A stretch of DNA of 64,000 bases from Paraburkholderia sp. PREW-6R (GTDB taxonomy: Bacteria > Pseudomonadota > Gammaproteobacteria > Burkholderiales > Burkholderiaceae): NCBI RefSeq assembly GCF_039621805.1, contig NZ_CP155076.1, forward strand, positions 1 through 64,000. The letters run 5' to 3'. Position 1 is the stretch's first letter, and each line of letters begins with the position of its first letter. The position numbers and the translations under genes were made by a program. Shown here one piece after another: positions 25,431 through 35,686 of this stretch. Below the pieces are notes generated by a model. The model was not told the DNA's origin and did no database searches. It saw only the letters and a list, made by a program, of their open reading frames with translations.

Positions 25431-26481
25431 GCGGAGCACGATCCTTCCCCGAATCCACGACGGAAAACCTCCTTTTGCTGCTTGGAGCAACAGGCTCGTC
25501 GCTTTGCGCCTGCACTGCGCAGCCACAGGCACGCGCCGTAAGCGCACGCCCCACAGTCGTCGTTCAGGCACCGCGAGGTGAGCCCCGGCGACTCTCGTCG
25601 TTGTCCGGACGGCAGGCTGATCAGTCTCGGTGGAGGGCATGCGCATTTCCTATTTGAATTAGCCGTTACTTCGCGACGCAGCCAACTGGAATTCCGCTGA
25701 AGCATAGTTCGCGGCTCTGGAATCTGGACGTACTGTCCAGGGGCAATGTCACGCCCTTGTTCATGACAGAATTCTGATACCTGTTTATAAAGACGCGCCT
25801 TGACCGGTTTGCCCAAAAAATCGGTGAACATACCCTTCGAAGACTTCATGCAGGTGTGCTGGCCGATACGAACGAAGTCTGTATCAGCAGGCGCAACCCG
25901 CGAGCCGGACATGCATATGCGCGGGAAGCCAGAGCGCCGGTCGTGCCGGTCGAAGTCCGGAAGAGATGGCGTCCACAAGTTCGTCCCACACAGCACGGGC
26001 CTCAGACCAGCAACGCATCAGAAATAGCGGTATGAACGCAAAGGTACATGCCACCACAAAAATGAACTGCATGGCTGTTCTTTACCCGCCCGGCGAAGCG
26101 ACACCTCTACAGGGCGTCGCGCATGAGTCCGTGCCCGGGCTGTGACACGCTTCATGGCAGATTGCTGGTCGAACATGAGTCGCACGCAGATGATCGCCCG
26201 GGCGAATCGCCGGCGCTGCGCTGCCCTTCCGCGCCTCGGCACCGTGTCCGTCAGGCGAAACCGGCATATCAGATCTGCGCGTCAATGATGGGGCAGCGGA
26301 ATGTCTGATGCCGGCATGACTACCGCGGGTAAGGCAAGCGCGGCAAACTGGATAAACCCAGGCGGAATGACCTCTCCGGCCGCCGCCACCGATCCCAGCA
26401 GACCAGCCTTTTCTGACGGTGTCAGTTGCCGTGCACCGTGCCGCTCGCTATGCTCATAGCCTAACAGATCAGGAGCCAGAA
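25431..26481. other. No supported gene
   Basis: About 1 kb with frames on both strands, none with a convincing start or domain. The minus frame ending at 25334 has a short protein-like stretch (25.6-25.9 kb) but no ribosome site. Confidence 0.4.
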
Positions 26482-26928
26482 GTGCGACGCGTGACGGTCA
26501 GGAAATCATCGGTTCATGGGCGAGGTGTTTTCGCGTTGCAGGCGATTCCAGCCGGCCAGCGGATCTTCGAATATCGTGGTGAGGTGACATTGTGGCACCG
26601 GGCCTCCGTGCGGCACCGGCGATCCGCTATGCGCGGTCACACATTCATTTTTGGATTGGCTGACGGGCGCGTCATTGACGGCAGCGTCGGTGGCAACAGC
26701 GCCCGCTGGCTGAACCACTCCTGTCAACCGAACTGCGAGGCGATCGAGGACGAGCGGGGGAGGGTTTTCATCGAGACGCTCAGGAAAGTGAAGCCGGGTG
26801 AGGAGCTGTTCATCGCCTACGGGCTGACTATCGGTGAAGCGGTTACTCCAGAACTGGCGGCCGACTATTCATGTCTCTGTGGAACGAAGCGATGTACCGG
26901 TTCGATGCTGGCGATGGTCGGCGCTTAA
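26482..26928 (+). CDS. SET-domain protein-lysine methyltransferase
   Basis: 148 residues from GTG 26482 with AGGAG at 26471-26475. It is a compact SET domain: the entry strand RKSSVHGRGVFALQAI, the SAM and pseudoknot motif GNSARWLNHSCQPNCEA, the second motif GEELFIAYG, and a post-SET cysteine cluster YSCLCGTKRCTGSM. Enzymes of this fold transfer methyl groups from SAM to lysine side chains; bacterial targets are mostly unknown. It stands alone, with about 1 kb of empty sequence on the left and 1.7 kb on the right, which fits horizontal acquisition. Family assignment is strong; the substrate is unknown. Confidence 0.88.
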   Translation: MRRVTVRKSSVHGRGVFALQAIPAGQRIFEYRGEVTLWHRASVRHRRSAMRGHTFIFGLADGRVIDGSVGGNSARWLNHSCQPNCEAIEDERGRVFIETLRKVKPGEELFIAYGLTIGEAVTPELAADYSCLCGTKRCTGSMLAMVGA

Positions 26929-28695
26929 CGAGCGCCCATGCGGCCTTGCATAAGCGCTCGCAATGGCGGTTCTTGTTCTGAACTCGTGATCCTTTTCTGC
27001 AATGGACGGTGGGCGCACTCCACTGCTGTCCTCGCTTATTCACACGTGCGCATGGTCGCCAGCGGCACGCACCGCACGAATGCACGAAGTGCGGTGAAGG
27101 CGGTGCAGCTGTAGGCGCCCGTCAGGGCGACAGCAGCAAGCGGCTGGCCATGCAGCAGTAGAAGCCGAAACAAGTGGATTGAACGTCAGCACGGTCTGTT
27201 GAGTTTCGCTAGTCCGAATTCATGCGTTAAAGGCAGTGTTACCAACTGCAGTTATCAATAGTTAAGCGGCGATCTCGTCCGAGGTCATCCCTGGCGGCTG
27301 ACATCGGCACTGGCCGCTCCGTCCGTCGCGTCCACGCCGGAAGGAAAGTTGCATGCCGACGGACCGACGGAGTAGGCAGGCTGCATCGCAAGCCAGGAGA
27401 CGGACGAAATATGAACAGGCAGGAACGGGTGGACGCCGTCGCCGGCGCGACGAGTCAGCGCAAGCCACGTTGCAGGCAATCGACCCCTTCATCAGGACTG
27501 TAACGACGGCGATCAACAGAGGGGACGCCGCATTAACTGGCCGGCTTTGGGTTCGTTGTAAAACGAGGCATATGCCGCCTCGCGTAATACGCAGCAGTCG
27601 TCGGGGGCCTGGATTCTTCAAGCGATTGAGTCGCAGTTCCACTTTGGCACGTTGATGCCATTCGTTTTCGGAGCCTCTCAATTGTGTCTCCTTTGACGCG
27701 GTTCCAGAAGCGAACGGTCGCGACATCGACGCTCGGGGCAAACACGTCGATCAGTTCATTCTTCCATGTGGAGTCGCTACAAGTACTTGCATGCATGGCG
27801 CATGCCGCGGATGGAAACGTCTGCCGTCGCCCCCGGCTTCCATGCAAAAATGCGCGCATGCAGCTGTCCAGCTGGCGCCAGACTACAGCCAGGCGAAGGA
27901 AAAGACGTTCATGCGAATGTCTCGCCTGTTGCCTATGCGTTGCCGTGATGTCCGCAGGCCTGCTGGGACTCAGCGCTCCGCAACCGACGTTGCGGCTGCC
28001 ATTAAAACAGCGTAAGTACCTTCGTATCTCCTGGCAAGCCTGACGAAACACCAGATTTCGGGGGCCATCTCGCCTACGTGTCGTTCCTGAATCTGCTCAT
28101 TGTGATGATACATATAGTCGAAGCAATCGTAACCGTCGTAGACGATGAAATAAAGGAGTAATTCAGTGTAATAGCCGGGCATGGTTGAGGACCTGACGAT
28201 TTATGTCCCTGTCGGATTTTGACTGTCAGCGCCGCCTACGCTTCTGATGATTAATCCAGGACTGGCGTTGAAGCTGACATTACGCGCTGGCATGGCTTAA
28301 CCCGTTCCAGGCGAGGATAGTCCGAAAGTTAGCCTGCTTGCTCCCGCAAGATTGCGACTCTCGCAGGCAGCATCCACGCCGGGATAATGTCTTTCATTCA
28401 GGCAGGTCTTCATGCAAACATGCGGAACCTGACAACTCATAACAAAAAACAAATCGGCTGCCCTTTGGACGCCCTGATGAGCGATGATGACGTAAACCGG
28501 AGTTTGGCCGCTGCATTGAGAACACAAAATGCAATTAGCAGATCAGTTTCTGAATCTGATACAGATCAGCTTAATCGTTAAACCTACTAATGCAGTGAGG
28601 CTATAGCCGACGGTCTGACCTGCAAAGAGGTCAGGACAGCATGGTCAATCAAGGAAAACGTTTTTCCGCAAATTAGCGGCGCTATGGAGATCAAA
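26929..28695. other. Long stretch without a supported gene
   Basis: Small overlapping frames only. One short frame near 28423-28581 (MRNLTTHNKKQIGCPLDALMSDDDVNRSLAAALRTQN) has protein-like composition but no clear ribosome site. The region precedes the H-NS gene and may hold its regulatory sequence. Confidence 0.4.
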
Positions 28696-28989
28696 ATGGC
28701 AAGCTATCGTGAGCTTCTTGAACAGCGCGATGCACTCCAGCAACGGATAGACGCGGCGAGAGAAAGTGAACTCGACGAAGTCGTAAGGAACGTGCGCGCG
28801 ATTATCAAGGAATATTCGCTCACGCCTGCGCAGGTGTTCGGCCAGGCTACAGGCAAGCGTGGTCCGAAGCCGGGGATACGACCGGCAAAGTATCGCGATC
28901 CAATGTCAGGAGCGACGTGGAGCGGGGTAGGGCGCCAGCCCGCATGGATAAAAGGGCAGCCTTACGAGCGGTTTCTCATTCGTGACTAA
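28696..28989 (+). CDS. H-NS family nucleoid-associated protein
   Basis: 97 residues from ATG 28696 with GGAG at 28686-28689. The N-terminal oligomerisation coil (SYRELLEQRDALQQRIDAARESELDEVV) is followed by a linker and the C-terminal DNA-binding domain (KYRDPMSGATWSGVGRQPAWIKG), the AT-hook-like loop of the Burkholderia H-NS/BpH3 type. It binds AT-rich DNA and silences transferred genes. Carriage on a plasmid may reduce the fitness cost of its cargo; the adhesin and c-di-GMP genes downstream are plausible targets. Confidence 0.9.
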   Translation: MASYRELLEQRDALQQRIDAARESELDEVVRNVRAIIKEYSLTPAQVFGQATGKRGPKPGIRPAKYRDPMSGATWSGVGRQPAWIKGQPYERFLIRD

Positions 28990-29401
28990 CGCCTGACGTT
29001 GGGTTTCGCGAGACGCGTCGCTGTCAACCGCCATGGAACTTGAGTTGCAAGGCCGCTATTGATGGGACGTGATCTCAGCAGGTTGCCTGCGGGCCATGAG
29101 TGACCGCCAGGTGGTGCCAGTAAAGGCCCGTGCGGACCGATCATTCAGCGTGCAGGTCAAGCCTGATCTGTTAAAGCCTTGTTATCGCCCAGCCTGGATC
29201 GACATGTGTGGCTGGTACGTTTTTTCAAGACTGCGCAGTTCAATGGGGTCCCACGATGGACACGGCACGTTAGCGGGCACATTCCTGCTGTCACATGCCC
29301 ACGCATAATGCCTTCCATAACGGACCTGTGGGTTATCCCTGGATGCCACTCAGTGCTGCACATTTCCAGAAACAGAATTAGCGGAGACTGGTGAGGACCA
29401 C

Positions 29402-29575
29402 ATGAATGTCAGCTCGTGGATTGGTTTTATCTGTGTAATCGTCGCCGTCGCTCTTCTGGGCTACACACTATCGGCAAAGCGTCTGCTGAAACGCAGAATG
29501 CGCGAACAGATGTTTGTCGCTTACCGCAGCCTTGAGCTCAGGGAGATCGAACGCAGCCGGGCGAAAAGGAAGTAA
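29402..29575 (+). CDS. 57-residue single-span membrane protein
   Basis: MNVSSWIGFICVIVAVALLG is a clear membrane helix, followed by a strongly basic amphipathic tail (SAKRLLKRRMREQMFVAYRSLELREIERSRAKRK). GAGGACC precedes ATG 29402. The predicted topology is N-out, C-in. Unrecognised. Confidence 0.55.
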   Translation: MNVSSWIGFICVIVAVALLGYTLSAKRLLKRRMREQMFVAYRSLELREIERSRAKRK

Positions 29576-30336
29576 TGGTAGTTGTGCCTCGAGGTCAGGG
29601 GTCGCGATCCGTGTCAGCATGATGGTCTTCTTCGAGTCAGTCAGGACAAGTCGTCTCAACCTCCTGGAAGAAGGAAGTTTCGCGCCCCGGCAACTGCCAG
29701 AAAGGGGGACACCTCCGGTGTGACCATCTTCGCCGGTGACGAAGGGAAGATCCCCCCGATCGGTTTCCCGCAGAAGGCGGGCTCGCGCCACGCATCTGGA
29801 ACGGGGATCTTTAGTCAAGAGCTGAAATCTCCCGAAATTCAGGTTTGGCGACGACTTGTGCGCCATGGTATCGGGCACGTTGCGTTCTCATGCCTTCCAG
29901 CAAGGCAAAAAGAACGGAAATGGTCCGGGACAACTCCCTTCGCCCCTATCGCCGCCCTCGACAGAACGCATCAAAAGCCACTGGACACATCAATTACCTT
30001 TATGCGCCCAGAAGGCATGACGGCAACGGCTTATTGTCGCCAGCCACTTCTGGCGAGGCAAGGGCTGCCTAACACATTGATGTCTATCGCCCTCCTGCGC
30101 CCAATCCAGAGAACAGTGCCCGCCCCCGGCTGGCCACATGAAGTCTGAATCCGGTAATTGTGACCTGCACGGAATTGCCGCCGTCATATCTTTTCATCTG
30201 CGGTCACCTTGCGATATGCAGAATCATCTGACAGACCCGATCTACGCAGGGAAAGTACAGCTAGCAACAGCCAGGGGGCAGGGTGCAGAACGGATCGAAG
30301 CGAAAGAGCGGCCACAGTCGCAGCCAGGCCGACATC
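29576..30336. other. Intergenic region before the first TpsB gene
   Basis: About 760 bp without a supported gene; frames on both strands overlap and lack starts. Confidence 0.4.
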
Positions 30337-32007
30337 ATGTTAAGTCGCGCGCAATGGTGCGAACAGGCGGGCAGAATGCGCATTGCAGCCGTGCTGGTGG
30401 CACTCGCCATCCCGTGCTGGCCGGCCGGTGCAGCCTATGCGCAGACGACCGCGGAAGGATTCACCTACCACGTCGTTGATCACGAGCGAACGCCGGGTCA
30501 GATTACGGCAATGCTGCAACCCTTCGTCGATGCGTGGAAAGGGGAAACTGCTGACGGCAGCCATATCCAGGCCTGGTCCACGAGATTGACAGAGGTTCTG
30601 CACGCTGGCGGGTATCCTATCGGCCAGGTGCTGGTCACCGCCGAGGACGCCCGACGCGCGGAGCAAAGCCATGTACTCCAGTTCACCGTCTACCTCGGCC
30701 AGATTGGCCGGCTCGACGTCGACAACTCATCCCGGGTCAAGGAGGCGCGTCTTAAACGCACGCTTGAACACGCGTTGTGTGACAAGGGGCGGGGCATTGG
30801 CGAGGGATGTGTACTTGAATCTTCGCGACTTGAACGCGCCACCCAGCTTGTCCAGGACATTCCCGGCGTGACCCTTGGGGGCGCGCCCGCTCTCGACAGT
30901 CAAGGTGTCGGGACCGGGCAGACGCACATGACAGTACAGACAGTACCGGTCGGTCAGGCGGTGAGTTACGATGCGATCGCGGATAACCAGGGCACCGACG
31001 CTACCGGACTGCTGCGCCTGGGCGCAACGGTTTCCGCGAACAACATACTTGGCGAAGGCGATTCGTACAGCGCCGCGCTCTACACAACAAACAAGCACAT
31101 GTGGAGCGGCACCCTTGGTGCAAGCGGACCAATCGGTTACAGCGGACTGCGGTGGTCACTGGCAGCTGGACGCGCCCTGTATTCAATCAATAGTGATGTT
31201 CAGGTCAAGGCGGTTGCCGACACGGTCAGCACCGGCCTGGTGTATCCCTTCGTGCGGGGCCTGGACGCAAATGTTTATGGGGCGTTTGACCTTCTCGACA
31301 CTCACACCAAGACGAGCTACCCGGATTTCGGATTTGACGTTCAGACCCATCTTTACGCATCCCGCCTGACCTTTTCCGGCAACAACGGCGATCGCGCACA
31401 GCAACTCGGTCTGAGCCAGTGGCAGGGTAGTGTTGCACTGACTGTAGGCGATCAGTCAAACGACGACGCCCAGGATGTCGGTCCACAGCGCGCGGGCCGT
31501 TACGCGAAACTGTCAGCAGACCTGATGCGCAGACAGAATCTGACCTCGTCGACTAACCTGTTCGCCGTGGCCAACGTGCGTGGCCAGCTGGCGAGCAAGA
31601 ATCTTGACTACAGCGAAATGTTATCCCTCGGCGGCCTGAACGGCGTTCGCGCCTACAGGGCGGACGAGGGCTCGGTTGATCAGGGCGTCATTGCTTCGCT
31701 TGACCTGCGCTGGCGATGGGTGCTTCCCAAAGGAGGTCAGATTCTGCCCGGTCCGTTCGTCGATTTCGCTTTGGGTCAGCTCAACCGCGACCCGTGGCCA
31801 GGCTGGCAGGCGGGATATCCAACGGTCAGCAATGTGACTAACCGGCGCGTACTTGCAGGTTATGGTCTGGCGATCGATTGGGTCAGCACGAATGGTTTTA
31901 CCACTTCAGTTGCGTGGGCGCGGCGCTTCCCGTTCGCGCAGGACTCCTGGGTCGCACCGGGAAGTGCGCGCTCGCGCTTCTGGCTTAGCTTCACCTGGAA
32001 ACACTAA
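30337..32007 (+). CDS. TpsB outer-membrane transporter (ShlB/FhaC/HecB family), first copy
   Basis: 556 residues from ATG 30337; the frame is open from 30283, and ATG 30376 (MRIAAVLVALAIPCWPAGAAYAQ) is an equally likely start for the signal peptide. After the signal come a POTRA-like periplasmic region (about residues 40-185) and a 16-strand barrel with the conserved loop-6 motif GGLNGVRAYRADEG near residue 432. The last residues are WLSFTWKH. TpsB proteins accept the TPS domain of their adhesin at the POTRA domains and export it. A TpsA lies 22 kb downstream at 53708, and a second TpsB follows at 33320. The N-terminal plug-helix region seems short. Confidence 0.88.
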   Translation: MLSRAQWCEQAGRMRIAAVLVALAIPCWPAGAAYAQTTAEGFTYHVVDHERTPGQITAMLQPFVDAWKGETADGSHIQAWSTRLTEVLHAGGYPIGQVLVTAEDARRAEQSHVLQFTVYLGQIGRLDVDNSSRVKEARLKRTLEHALCDKGRGIGEGCVLESSRLERATQLVQDIPGVTLGGAPALDSQGVGTGQTHMTVQTVPVGQAVSYDAIADNQGTDATGLLRLGATVSANNILGEGDSYSAALYTTNKHMWSGTLGASGPIGYSGLRWSLAAGRALYSINSDVQVKAVADTVSTGLVYPFVRGLDANVYGAFDLLDTHTKTSYPDFGFDVQTHLYASRLTFSGNNGDRAQQLGLSQWQGSVALTVGDQSNDDAQDVGPQRAGRYAKLSADLMRRQNLTSSTNLFAVANVRGQLASKNLDYSEMLSLGGLNGVRAYRADEGSVDQGVIASLDLRWRWVLPKGGQILPGPFVDFALGQLNRDPWPGWQAGYPTVSNVTNRRVLAGYGLAIDWVSTNGFTTSVAWARRFPFAQDSWVAPGSARSRFWLSFTWKH

Positions 32008-32552
32008 GTGTGCGTTACTCGGGCCTGGCTCGGGGGAGAAAATGATGAGCGTTCCGAAGGTGATTCATAGACCATAATTTTTTCCGCTGAGTGACGTCGT
32101 AGACTCGCCACATGGAATGCAGGGGACCAGGTTCCGGCGGCCGCCGATTTAAAAGGCAAAAAGCGTTGCCACAGGCCGGCCAGCTGCGACATGTGCGTAC
32201 ACGGATCTTATGCGCCGTTTTTTGTGCATCGTCTGTGGGCATCAGGAACCGTCTGCGAGACAGGCCGACTGAACCTGATAATTGGCGAAATTCTCGATTT
32301 GTCGCCGCGATGATGGAGTCTGAGCAACTGAACCGGGCAGACGATGCAGCAAGGTCCAGGGCGAAAGCGGACGTTGGAGAACGCGATGCCGGGCGCAAGA
32401 GTCGGGCATCGCTACGGGGCAAAGCTTCAACGACGGTTAGTTATGAAGGTCATCAGATCCGTCAAGGTAGCGAATGGTTCTCTTACCCCACTTGTACCCG
32501 CAGACTGGGCAGTTATCAAATTTCAAGACCCACCGCGACCTGAGAGTGAATC
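32008..32552. other. No supported gene between the TpsB gene and the small membrane protein gene
   Basis: One long plus frame (32112-32543) has unusual Arg/Ser composition and no ribosome site, so I do not call it. Confidence 0.4.
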
Positions 32553-32834
32553 ATGTCGACACTGATCGCCTTTGCTTTTCTGATCGGAACCACTTGCACG
32601 TGCTTTTCAATACTAGGCTATCTCTCGGCGTGGATTGTCGAATTCAGCTACCTCGCTGGACTATACCTGTTCCTGCACGTTGTTCACTTGAAACATAAGC
32701 CTGACACCTTCAGCCTGCCGGAAGAGGCCGGTGTCGAGCTTATGGTCGCCGCGGCGTGGCCCTTGATAGTGCCAGTAATGCTCACGTGCCGGATCGCCCG
32801 GGCGATCACTACTGGAACTGGAAGGGCGCATTAG
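32553..32834 (+). CDS. Small membrane protein, 93 residues
   Basis: MSTLIAFAFLIGTTCTCFSILGYLSAWIVEFSYLAGLYLFLHVVHLKHKPDTFSLPEEAGVELMVAAAWPLIVPVMLTCRIARAITTG. Three hydrophobic stretches, about residues 4-28, 28-45 and 64-82. It lies between two tpsB genes on the same strand. No family recognised; the ribosome site is weak (GAGAGTGA). Confidence 0.5.
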   Translation: MSTLIAFAFLIGTTCTCFSILGYLSAWIVEFSYLAGLYLFLHVVHLKHKPDTFSLPEEAGVELMVAAAWPLIVPVMLTCRIARAITTGTGRAH

Positions 32835-33319
32835 CAAACCGGCAGGTGACGTTTCATGAAGTCTGACTATATCACCTGGCATTACTGACTTTATGCGGGT
32901 GCAAGCCTGACGGTTGTCTCCATCTCGCGTAATTTATTGCAGGATCTATTCGTTGCAGTTTAAGAAATAAAAATCTTTCCTCAGAAATGAAGATCATCTC
33001 GTGCCAGCAACCTGTCTATGCTGGTGGCAGTCATCGATGTGCTGCAATCAAGACACGATTTCCGGCATCGAGGTACTTCGTCCAACCGTAACTACGGACC
33101 GGACAGAGAAGTGACCCTGGCAGTCCCGGCAGGCAGGTGATGAAGTTCGCCCCACCCGAATGGCCGATTAATAGGTTGAGGATGTCGTTCCAGCACTTCT
33201 GGTTCCGGTGACATCACGTTGGTGCAGGTTCGAGACAGGAATGGTACGGACCGGTCGCGCCCGCGCTTGAAGATCGTCAGTCTGCGCCTTCGTCAAGCCA
33301 TTCTCCACATTCTGGAAAC
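32835..33319. other. Intergenic region upstream of the second TpsB gene
   Basis: About 485 bp, no coherent frame; may contain the promoter of the second tpsB. Confidence 0.4.
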
Positions 33320-35059
33320 ATGCAGAAAAGTCAGTGTATGTACGAACGGAAACGGTTGCGTAGGCTAGCGTGCGCCCTGGTGGCGCTGGCATGTGGTGTA
33401 AAGCAGGGGTATGCGCAAACGGTGGGCCCCGACATTCGATTGCAGCTCGAGCGGCAAGGCCAGTTGCAGCAGCAGCAGCTCGATCGTGACCGGTCATTGC
33501 AGAACGGGGATGCCAATCCGTTTCGCACTCCAACACCAGCGCCCGAAGCCGTGGTACCCCCCGTGACGCATGGACCTGCTGGCGAATGCCATCAGTATCG
33601 CCAGATCCGCATTGACGGCGCAGATCACCTTCGGCCGATCTACCGCGATGCGCTGATTGCGCCTTTTCTGGGGCGGTGTCTGAGCCAACAGGATGCTGAA
33701 TCACTGGCCGCAGCAATCACGAGACACTATCTCGAAGACGGCTACGTTACGACGCATGCCTATGTGCGACGACCCGATCCGCTTGCGCCGGATGTACTCA
33801 GCATCAGTGTTGTTGAGGGTATCCTGGAACGTTATGCGGTGGAGGGCAGTTCGATCCCGCTCTCGACGGTTTTCCCAATGACGGTTGGGCACATCTTCAA
33901 CCTTCGCGACCTTGAGGAAGGCATTGATCACCTGAATGCTCTTGCGTCGAACAACGTAACGGCACAGATTGAACCCGGGGCGGCCGCAGGGGGCAGCGTC
34001 GTTCGCCTTCAGAACCAGAGGACGCAGGCGCCTTGGCGCGCTTACTTCTCCGTCGATACGCTGGGCAATAGCGCAACAGGTCGCGCCGAAGGTGTGGCAG
34101 GCCTTACACTGGACAACCCGCTAGGACTGGCAGACTCCCTGTCGACCTCCATGCGCCGATCGTCGCCCTGGAATCCTCAGCCGTACCGGTCATTCAGCTT
34201 CTCTACCCTCTACAACATTCCGTTCGGTTACAACGATTTTACCGTCGGGTATCAGACGAGTCGCTACAGCCAGACGTTGACGCTGCCATCGGGAAGCGCC
34301 GTCAAGACGGATGGGACGCTGGGCAGTCTGTTTATCAAAGGGGAGCGTCTGTTATACCGGGATCAGAATACGCAGCTGGTTGTATCCGGACAACTAAGGG
34401 CGGAGCGCGACTCTACTTCATTTGGAGCGCAGGAGCTTGCACTGCAAAGTCCCCATCTGGCTGTCTTTGATGGTGATGTCATCGTGAAACGACGCGTCGA
34501 AAACGGATGGCTCCAGGCGTCGCTTGGCCTTTCCGAGGGTCTGCACGGACTGGATGCGACGATTGACAGTGGCAATACAGGTCCACGGGCGCAATACACC
34601 GTGTTTCACAGTGTTGGCAGTGCGACTACACAGTTTGCAATCGGTGCACAGCAATTCACATATTCCGCGAGCTACTCGGGACAATGGTCACAGGACCAGC
34701 TTTACCCTTCATCCCAGATGCTCATTGGCGGTCCCTACACGGTGCGCGGGTTCGACAGGAATACCGCTTCCGGCAGCACAGGTGTCTACATGCGCAATGA
34801 ACTGGGCTGGCTTTCCCATGGCTCTGTCTGGGGCATGCCAACACTGCTGTCCCCATACATAGGGCTTGATGCGGGCAGGATCTGGCGCGCAAATTCAGCG
34901 ACCGACACCAGTGTGACGCTGATTGGCACGACAGTCGGCGTGCGCTACAGCGCAGGACGCATTTCCCTCGATGCGTTCTATTCAGCTCCTGCTCCGTGGT
35001 TGAAATTCGTCCCGCGCGAGAAGGGGCTCGTCTATCTCCAGGCCACGTTCAACCTCTAG
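33320..35059 (+). CDS. TpsB outer-membrane transporter (ShlB/FhaC/HecB family), second copy
   Basis: 579 residues. Signal peptide (RLRRLACALVALACGVKQGYAQ), then a Gln-rich helix (RLQLERQGQLQQQQLDRDRS) like the FhaC plug helix H1, and POTRA domain 1 (residues about 90-165, CHQYRQIRIDGAD...YVRRPDPLAPDVLSISVVEG). POTRA 2 and the barrel follow, with the loop-6 motif GGPYTVRGFDRN near residue 470. It ends in LQATFNL with alternate hydrophobic residues, as for a final beta strand. It is a more classical TpsB than the first copy and a likely partner for the giant TpsA at 53.7 kb, although it is unlinked from it by 18 kb. Confidence 0.9.
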   Translation: MQKSQCMYERKRLRRLACALVALACGVKQGYAQTVGPDIRLQLERQGQLQQQQLDRDRSLQNGDANPFRTPTPAPEAVVPPVTHGPAGECHQYRQIRIDGADHLRPIYRDALIAPFLGRCLSQQDAESLAAAITRHYLEDGYVTTHAYVRRPDPLAPDVLSISVVEGILERYAVEGSSIPLSTVFPMTVGHIFNLRDLEEGIDHLNALASNNVTAQIEPGAAAGGSVVRLQNQRTQAPWRAYFSVDTLGNSATGRAEGVAGLTLDNPLGLADSLSTSMRRSSPWNPQPYRSFSFSTLYNIPFGYNDFTVGYQTSRYSQTLTLPSGSAVKTDGTLGSLFIKGERLLYRDQNTQLVVSGQLRAERDSTSFGAQELALQSPHLAVFDGDVIVKRRVENGWLQASLGLSEGLHGLDATIDSGNTGPRAQYTVFHSVGSATTQFAIGAQQFTYSASYSGQWSQDQLYPSSQMLIGGPYTVRGFDRNTASGSTGVYMRNELGWLSHGSVWGMPTLLSPYIGLDAGRIWRANSATDTSVTLIGTTVGVRYSAGRISLDAFYSAPAPWLKFVPREKGLVYLQATFNL

Positions 35060-35686
35060 ACAGGCACACGGACCTGACGCAGCGCATGCAGGCTCCGGAC
35101 AACGTATAACCATCCGGTCCAGACAGTTGCGGACTGCCTGAGCCCAACGTCATACCGTCAGGCATTGCATTTCAGTGGTACGAACCGAGAGATCCGTATT
35201 TTTTCTTAATCCCCTTGCACCATGTCATGATCAGCATGCCTGACGGTCATCGACATCCCGCCGAGGTTCGCCTCTGACAGTTGCAGCGGCAAGCCGTTCG
35301 TGGCTTGCCCGGCGCTTTGCTCCATCACCCACGGCTCGCGACAACTAGCAGAAGAAGGGTTCGCTGGCTATATCTCTGATCAACGCTCTGGACCACTTGA
35401 TACGGAAATCGAGGCAAAAGATATCATTTACACAACGCCCGCTGATCGCTCATTCACACGTTACAGCCCCCCAAGCTTCTCATGAAGCTACTCAATATGG
35501 AGCCCATATTTGTGATCAGTTGTTATTTTAATCAATCTTTTTTTATGGATGATTAACATGGGGCGTTTTGCATTCATATTCGTGAAAAGGCCATAGTTTT
35601 CGCGCGTCAATCGCTGACCGTCTGTGGGAGGCTCGTAGTGCGTCGCAACATCGCGTCGCATAACCTGTCTAACGGAAAGATGAAGC
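35060..35686. other. AT-richer intergenic region upstream of the FeeM-like gene
   Basis: About 630 bp; the section 35490-35600 is clearly AT-rich, a likely promoter and a candidate H-NS target. No gene seen. Confidence 0.45.

Noticed and set aside
25334..25996. Minus-strand frame of 220 codons with a partly protein-like stretch (FTDFLGKPVKARLYKQVSEFCHEQGRD)
   Set aside because: No ribosome site at any start, odd composition in the rest, and no recognised domain. It could be a decayed gene, but I cannot support it.
27262..28051. Overlapping frames of 159 and 172 codons in the gap before H-NS
   Set aside because: Arg/Ser/Pro-rich, on overlapping positions, without starts or domains.
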